Of a stretch of 10,045 nucleotides of DNA, positions 7,072-10,045 are shown in pieces. The first letter of the stretch is position 1. Each line of letters begins with the position of its first letter. This DNA is from Fimbriimonadaceae bacterium (GTDB taxonomy: Bacteria; Armatimonadota; Fimbriimonadia; Fimbriimonadales; Fimbriimonadaceae). The DNA is taken from the NCBI GenBank assembly GCA_019694835.1, contig JAIBBE010000252.1:1-10045 (forward strand), written 5' to 3'. The position numbers and the translations under genes were made by a program. The notes beneath the pieces are model-generated. The model was not told where the DNA came from. It made no database searches and was given only the letters and a program-made list of their open reading frames with translations.

Positions 7072-7141
7072 CGGGGAGCCCTTTCTCGACGATTCAATCG
7101 GCATGACGACGAGCTGAGAGTGGGTTGCCCACGGCAGAAGT

Positions 7142-7158
7142 GTAGTCGTTTCGACTAC
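7142..7158. promoter_or_regulatory. Perfect palindrome upstream of the RHH gene
   Basis: GTAGTCG-TTT-CGACTAC, 7-bp arms with a 3-base spacer, 71 bases before the RHH start. A TTGACG -35-like element on the minus strand (7158-7163) touches it, but the -10 region 17 bases later (CTTCTG) is poor. It is a likely operator, with the RHH protein the first candidate to bind it. A factor-independent terminator is unlikely because no T run follows. Confidence 0.45.
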
Positions 7159-7254
7159 GTCAACCCATCGATTTTGGCCGCATCCTCGCCGCCGCCCGCG
7201 CCGGCTACATCCGCACACGCTGGGAAGATGCCCTACACACAAGTGTCGCCCGCC

Positions 7255-7327
7255 GATACCTCAATAGATACCCATACCTCAACAAAACAGTGAGGCGGTC
7301 GATTCAGTGAGGTATAGACCGTACGGT
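7255..7327. repeat. ATACCTCA/TGAGGTAT repeat array between two regulators
   Basis: The 262-base gap 7072-7333 has no convincing gene. Its right part carries ATACCTCA at 7256-7263 and 7274-7281, its inverse TGAGGTAT at 7308-7315, and a partial TGAGG at 7291-7295. CAGTGAGG recurs at 7288-7295 and 7305-7312, 17 bases apart. The perfect 10-base palindrome ACCGTACGGT is at 7318-7327, just past the end of the XRE gene. The repeated, oppositely oriented sites look like a binding array for a regulator. CCTCA and TGAGG could also form an RNA hairpin downstream of the XRE gene. Confidence 0.45.
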
Positions 7328-7333
7328 GACGAG

Positions 7334-7657
7334 CTACGGGCGCAGCTCGATCGCACCGTCCGCGAACTCGGCAACGATGCGTAGTTCACCGTCGAGGGCG
7401 GCGACGTAGGACTGCAACGTCCCCAGTTCGGTGTGCGATAGGTCGCCGCTTTCCAGTTTGGACACCCGGGCTTGGGATACGCCCATGATCGTGGCGACGT
7501 CAGCTTGGCGCGCGTGGCCGTGTGCCCGGCGGATGTCAGCGAGGCGTTCGGCCTGGGTGGCGTTGCGCATCTTCTTGTTCGCGGCCCGGATGCGGTCGGG
7601 GTTGATGCGGCCCTGGGCGATCGCGTCGGCACGGATGTCGCGCCAATTGCGTGCCAT
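7334..7657 (-). CDS. XRE-family HTH protein, HigA-like antitoxin type
   Basis: 107 residues from ATG at 7657, with AAGGAGG (7666-7672) 8 bases upstream. Residues 1-40 are a basic, helical N-terminus (NWRDIRADAIAQGRIN) typical of actinobacterial HigA-like antitoxins. Residues 41-85 are the HTH: ADIRRAHGHARQADVATIMG, then VSQARVSKLESGDL. Residues 86-107 are a short strand pair (ELRIVAEFADG) often used for dimer or toxin contact. Relatives usually follow a RelE/HigB-type toxin gene. Here the integrase stop is only 53 bases upstream, so no toxin partner is present. It probably represses its own promoter and may help control the element. Confidence 0.9.
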   Translation of the reverse strand: MARNWRDIRADAIAQGRINPDRIRAANKKMRNATQAERLADIRRAHGHARQADVATIMGVSQARVSKLESGDLSHTELGTLQSYVAALDGELRIVAEFADGAIELRP

Positions 7658-7684
7658 CGCCGCAACCTCCTTCGACGCCTCCTC

Positions 7685-7706
7685 GATATAACTTCCAGAT
7701 TATATC
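7685..7706. promoter_or_regulatory. Consensus TATAAT inside a palindromic operator
   Basis: GATATAA (7685-7691) and TTATATC (7700-7706) form a perfect 7-bp inverted repeat with an 8-base spacer. The right arm contains a perfect TATAAT -10 box on the minus strand (7699-7704), aimed at the XRE gene. The -35 position is poor, but TG occurs just upstream of the -10 box. A repressor bound here would block the promoter, fitting control by the XRE protein itself. The AT-rich block stands out in a GC-rich setting. Confidence 0.7.
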
Positions 7707-7710
7707 CAGA

Positions 7711-9045
7711 TCAAGCTTCGTCGTCGGGATCGTCCAGATCCCAGCCATCCCCGAGCAGGAACTCCGCCGCCTGGTCGGCGGCCTCCCGGTCGTCGTTGCG
7801 CAGCACATGCGCATACGTCTGCAGGAAGAACCCGACGTCGGCGTGGCCGATCCGCTCGGCGATCACATTCGCGCTCACGCCGGCCTTCAAAGCTCCCGTC
7901 GCATACGAGTGCCGCAGGTCGTGGAAGGTGATCCGCTCCAACCCCGCGGCCGCCGCGAGCCGGTCGAACCGCTGTCGGATGGTGTCGGGATGCGGAGGGC
8001 GGCCGTCCTCGAAGGTGAACACGTAGTCGCCCGGCTTGTAGTCGCGGCCGAAGAACGCGCGCTCCTCATCCTGCAGCTTCCGCCAGTGACGCAACGCAGA
8101 AACGGTCACCCGGTCGATCGAGATCGTCTGGTCGGCGTTGACCGTCTTGCCGCCGGCCTTCTCCCGCGCGTGTCCGTCGACCACCACGCGGTTGTCGTGG
8201 AAGGTGAGCAACCGGGCGTCGAGGTCGACGTCGGCCCACTTGAGCCCGCAGAGCTGGCCGCGCCGAACACCGGTCATCAGCTCCACCAGGAACAGGGCCG
8301 CGAAGCGATCCTTCTGCACCGACCGCAGAAACGCCTGGATCTGCTCCGGGTCCCAGACCGGCCGGCGTGATCGGACCCTCTTGGGCGGCCGCACATTCGA
8401 TGCCGGGTTGTGGCTGAGGTATTTCCACGCGACGGCATCGGCCAGCGCGCGATGGATCATCGCGTGGATGTTGCGGATCGTCTTCGGCGCCAGCCCGGGG
8501 GAGTGAGGCTTCGGGATTCGCCCGGACTTGTACCGGGTGATCGCAGCCCGCGCGGAGTTGAGGGTCGTTCCGCACTTCTCGGAAACCTGACGAGCAGAGG
8601 GGTTTTCGCCACGCTCGACCGACTCGGACCAGTAGGCGTACATGGCGCCGTTGGAGTCCTTCTTGATCCGTCCATCGCTCAACAACGCACTGTAGAGCCG
8701 GAGCAGCTGCGGCTCGTCGAGTCGTTGCAGGCGCTGTTCGCCGATGCGCGGAACGACGTAGTACACCGCGTAGTCCTTCCAGCCCTGCCACGTCGTTGGT
8801 TCGATAGTCGGCTCGATCGCGGGGAACCACTCGTCGAAGAACTGGGCGACCGTGCGGGAGGCGGGGCGCACGATGCGTCCCTCGTCCGCCACCCGCATGG
8901 CGTCACGACAGGCCTTCCATGCTTCCTTCTCGGTTCGGTACCCGCCCTTGGTGACCCACGGATACTTTCCGGTGCCGGGGTCTCGTTCCGAGATCCGAAA
9001 CTTGTAGTACCACGACGAGCCCCGTTGGTAGACCGACCCTTTCAC
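7711..9045 (-). CDS. int: Tyrosine-type site-specific integrase
   Basis: 444 residues from a GTG start (9043-9045) that overlaps the excisionase stop. Residues 5-50 are an arm-type DNA-binding domain (YQRGSSWYYKFRI and a following helix). Residues about 64-220 are the core-binding domain, and 226-430 the catalytic domain. The active-site residues are all present: R261 in TGVRRG, a Lys in the 296-300 hairpin, H375 and R378 in FHDLRHSY, H401 in IGHADVG and the nucleophile Y411 in QTYAH. It should integrate the element, typically into a tRNA 3' end. The core-binding domain carries an extra segment of about 50 residues (about 126-180) with an HTH-like stretch, ARQVSEKCGTTLNSARAAIT. The tail is acidic. 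It points towards tRNA-fMet, with 7.6 kb of other genes between. Confidence 0.97.
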   Translation of the reverse strand: MKGSVYQRGSSWYYKFRISERDPGTGKYPWVTKGGYRTEKEAWKACRDAMRVADEGRIVRPASRTVAQFFDEWFPAIEPTIEPTTWQGWKDYAVYYVVPRIGEQRLQRLDEPQLLRLYSALLSDGRIKKDSNGAMYAYWSESVERGENPSARQVSEKCGTTLNSARAAITRYKSGRIPKPHSPGLAPKTIRNIHAMIHRALADAVAWKYLSHNPASNVRPPKRVRSRRPVWDPEQIQAFLRSVQKDRFAALFLVELMTGVRRGQLCGLKWADVDLDARLLTFHDNRVVVDGHAREKAGGKTVNADQTISIDRVTVSALRHWRKLQDEERAFFGRDYKPGDYVFTFEDGRPPHPDTIRQRFDRLAAAAGLERITFHDLRHSYATGALKAGVSANVIAERIGHADVGFFLQTYAHVLRNDDREAADQAAEFLLGDGWDLDDPDDEA

Positions 9046-9224
9046 GCTGCCCCGATCTCTCGGAGCGACGCCGTCACGACGTACACCCGGCCGCCGAGCC
9101 GGCGGTTGGGCAACTCGCCGCTGTTCACCAGCCGGTAGGCCGCCGCGCGGCTGATGCCCAGAATCCGGGCCGCGTGCGGGACCGCCAGCAGCAGCGGCAG
9201 GTTCTCGAAGAACTCATCCTTCAC
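9042..9224 (-). CDS. xis: Excisionase (AlpA/Xis-type winged helix)
   Basis: 60 residues from GTG at 9224. AGGAGG (9234-9239) is 9 bases before this GTG but only 3 bases before the TTG at 9230, so the shorter form is preferred. Almost the whole protein is one MerR-like winged helix: HAARILGISRAAAYRLVNSG followed by the wing LPNRRLGGRVYVV. Excisionases of this kind bend attachment-site DNA and direct the integrase towards excision. Its stop overlaps the integrase start, so the two are co-translated and made in a linked ratio. Confidence 0.93.
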   Translation of the reverse strand: MKDEFFENLPLLLAVPHAARILGISRAAAYRLVNSGELPNRRLGGRVYVVTASLREIGAA

Positions 9225-9299
9225 GTTCAATCACCTCCTCTCGAGCGTCCTGTGCGATCAATGGGAAGGTCGGGAATCACGCTCGACGACTTGCGAATG

Positions 9300-9405
9300 T
9301 GTGGATAAGCCGAGTATGCGATGGACGCTGCGACACAACAACACTCATGGAAATTACTTCGCAGCCGAATGGGCGACCTGTGGACAGCGCCGCACTTGTG
9401 GACAA
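9300..9405 (+). promoter_or_regulatory. Cluster of three DnaA boxes, candidate origin or control region
   Basis: Three boxes in the same direction: TGTGGATAA (9300-9308, the complement of TTATCCACA), TGTGGACAG (9379-9387, one mismatch) and TGTGGACAA (9397-9405, the complement of the mycobacterial TTGTCCACA). An AT-richer stretch with ACACAACAACACTCATGG and AAATTACTT lies between the first two (9333-9359). The region is part of the gene-free 9225-9628 stretch upstream of xis-int. A weak minus-strand promoter, TTGTTG (9336-9341) with CATACT (9313-9318) 17 bases apart, would start transcription at the first box, so DnaA could act as regulator instead of replication initiator. Confidence 0.5.
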
Positions 9406-9435
9406 CGGCAGCGTCCGAAATGTCGCCGACGGTAC

Positions 9436-9568
9436 CGACGTGAACCGAACTGTATCGAAACCGCCGGTTGCGCACTGCCGCGACGTGAAATCGGTCCAAA
9501 TGAACTGAGCAACAACGAGACTGAATACTCGATGTCGAGCGTGCGCGAGCGGTATCGAAATGAACTGA
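9436..9568 (+). repeat. Dispersed short direct repeats upstream of the small HTH gene
   Basis: Several pairs lie within 135 bases: CGACGTGAA at 9436-9444 and 9481-9489 (45 apart), GTATCGAAA at 9452-9460 and 9552-9560 (100 apart), and AAATGAACTGA at 9498-9508 and 9558-9568 (60 apart). GAACTG also appears as part of CCGAACTG near 9446. The spacing is not uniform, so these are not simple iterons, but the density suggests sites for integrase arms, excisionase or a replication protein. No gene with coding character is seen here. Confidence 0.4.
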
Positions 9569-9628
9569 AACGCACTCAGTCGGCTTGGGAGGTGGCTATC
9601 GGCCCTCATGCGTGCCTACCGTTGATTC

Positions 9629-9952
9629 ATGACCGAACACGCGGGTCAACCGTTGACGTACGACCTGGCCGAGGCCGCCGAACGAATCGGGGGAGTCTCG
9701 GAACGGTGGCTCGCGGCTCAACTGCGCGACGGCAAGATCCCTGGCCGCAAGGTCGGACGGAAATGGCGCATGACCGCCGGCGACATCGACGCCTGCCTGG
9801 AGATCTTCAAAGTCGGCCCACAGCAATCGGTGCCACACCGATCCGCAGACGCACGGGAAGCCGACCAACGGCCTGAGCGAGGCCGGAAATCGGCCCCGCG
9901 CAAGTCCCATTCGCCGGGCATGAAGGACGAGCAGTTCCTCCTCTTCCCATGA
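9629..9952 (+). CDS. Small excisionase-type HTH protein
   Basis: 107 residues, reading away from xis-int. Residues 10-55 form a MerR/excisionase-type winged helix (AAERIGGVSERWLAAQLRDG, wing KIPGRKVGRKWRM, then AGDIDACLE). Residues 60-97 are a basic, Arg- and Ser-rich tail without clear structure, and the protein ends in EQFLLFP. It may be a regulator of excision or replication, since it sits across the DnaA-box region from xis. The ATG at 9629 has no ribosome site near it. TACCGT at 9617-9622 is 6 bases upstream, which would allow a leaderless message; a five-codon frame (9608-9625) ends just before it. The start is therefore less certain than the gene. Confidence 0.8.
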   Translation: MTEHAGQPLTYDLAEAAERIGGVSERWLAAQLRDGKIPGRKVGRKWRMTAGDIDACLEIFKVGPQQSVPHRSADAREADQRPERGRKSAPRKSHSPGMKDEQFLLFP

Positions 9953-9976
9953 CGTGACGACGTTGGCGGCGTCCGA

Positions 9977-10045
9977 TCACCACAGCCAACGATCTCGAAG
10001 AAGGCGCTTGCGAGCGAGCGCCGCGTACAGCTTCTCCGCGGCCCG
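9977..10045 (-). CDS. Possible C-terminal end of a gene running off the window
   Basis: Twenty-two codons ending in TGA at 9977-9979 on the minus strand, with a protein-like helical, basic ending (EKLYAALARKRLLRDRWLW). The frame would converge with the small HTH gene that ends at 9952, leaving 24 bases between them. In integrated actinobacterial elements a replication initiator gene often lies in this position upstream of xis and int, but the fragment is too short to assign a family. Confidence 0.4.
   Translation of the reverse strand, partial: RAAEKLYAALARKRLLRDRWLW

Noticed and set aside
7072..7242. N-terminal extension of the ribbon-helix-helix protein
   Set aside because: The residues are Arg/Cys-rich without structure, and the ATG at 7071 has its own ribosome site.
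9154..9876. Plus-strand 240-codon reading frame across xis and the DnaA-box region
   Set aside because: It runs antisense to xis and overlaps the small HTH gene in another frame; its translation is Arg-rich and lacks domain character.
1..10045. CRISPR array or rRNA
   Set aside because: No regularly spaced repeat-spacer pattern and no rRNA-like sequence was seen on either strand.

Overview
The window looks like a piece of a high-GC actinobacterial genome, most likely in the Mycobacteriales (Rhodococcus, Gordonia, Nocardia or Mycobacterium type). The reasons are the GC-rich wobble positions, frequent GTG and TTG starts, an apparently leaderless gene, mycobacterial-type DnaA boxes, and an initiator tRNA of the actinobacterial type. 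The genus cannot be fixed from the sequence alone. The layout fits one end of an integrated mobile element: an intact initiator tRNA gene at the left edge with its 3' end facing inward, then cargo, then small regulators, then an excisionase-integrase pair reading towards the tRNA.

Region by region. 39-154: tRNA-fMet and a strong two-way terminator. 116-312: no gene, three short direct repeats. 313-5970: a tightly packed four-gene operon on the minus strand. In order of transcription it encodes a C2H2 zinc-finger protein, a protein with a disordered N-terminus and a coiled coil, an Hsp70-like ATPase with a cysteine-rich tail, and a second coiled-coil protein whose last 90 residues resemble a RelE/ParE-type domain. 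6105-7657: three separate minus-strand regulator genes (excisionase-type HTH plus AbiEi-like region, ribbon-helix-helix, XRE/HigA-like), each with a palindrome upstream and none with a visible toxin partner. 7711-9224: tyrosine integrase and excisionase, overlapping by 3-4 bases. 9225-9628: a gene-free control region with three DnaA boxes and several short direct repeats. 9629-9952: a small plus-strand HTH protein. 9977-10045: the possible end of a further minus-strand gene.

How it may work together. Integrase and excisionase move the element, and the DnaA-box region may be an origin or a control region for replication and excision. The Hsp70 operon is cargo between the attachment-side tRNA and the integrase, a position where defence and stress modules often sit. 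It is less GC-rich than the integrase (hand counts of single 60-base rows: 32/60 at 901-960 and 34/60 at 4381-4440, against 42/60 at 8221-8280). I know no named system with this gene set. The most interesting reading is a chaperone-gated conflict or stress module in which the Hsp70 and its partners control a coiled-coil effector. That reading is inference, not shown by the sequence.
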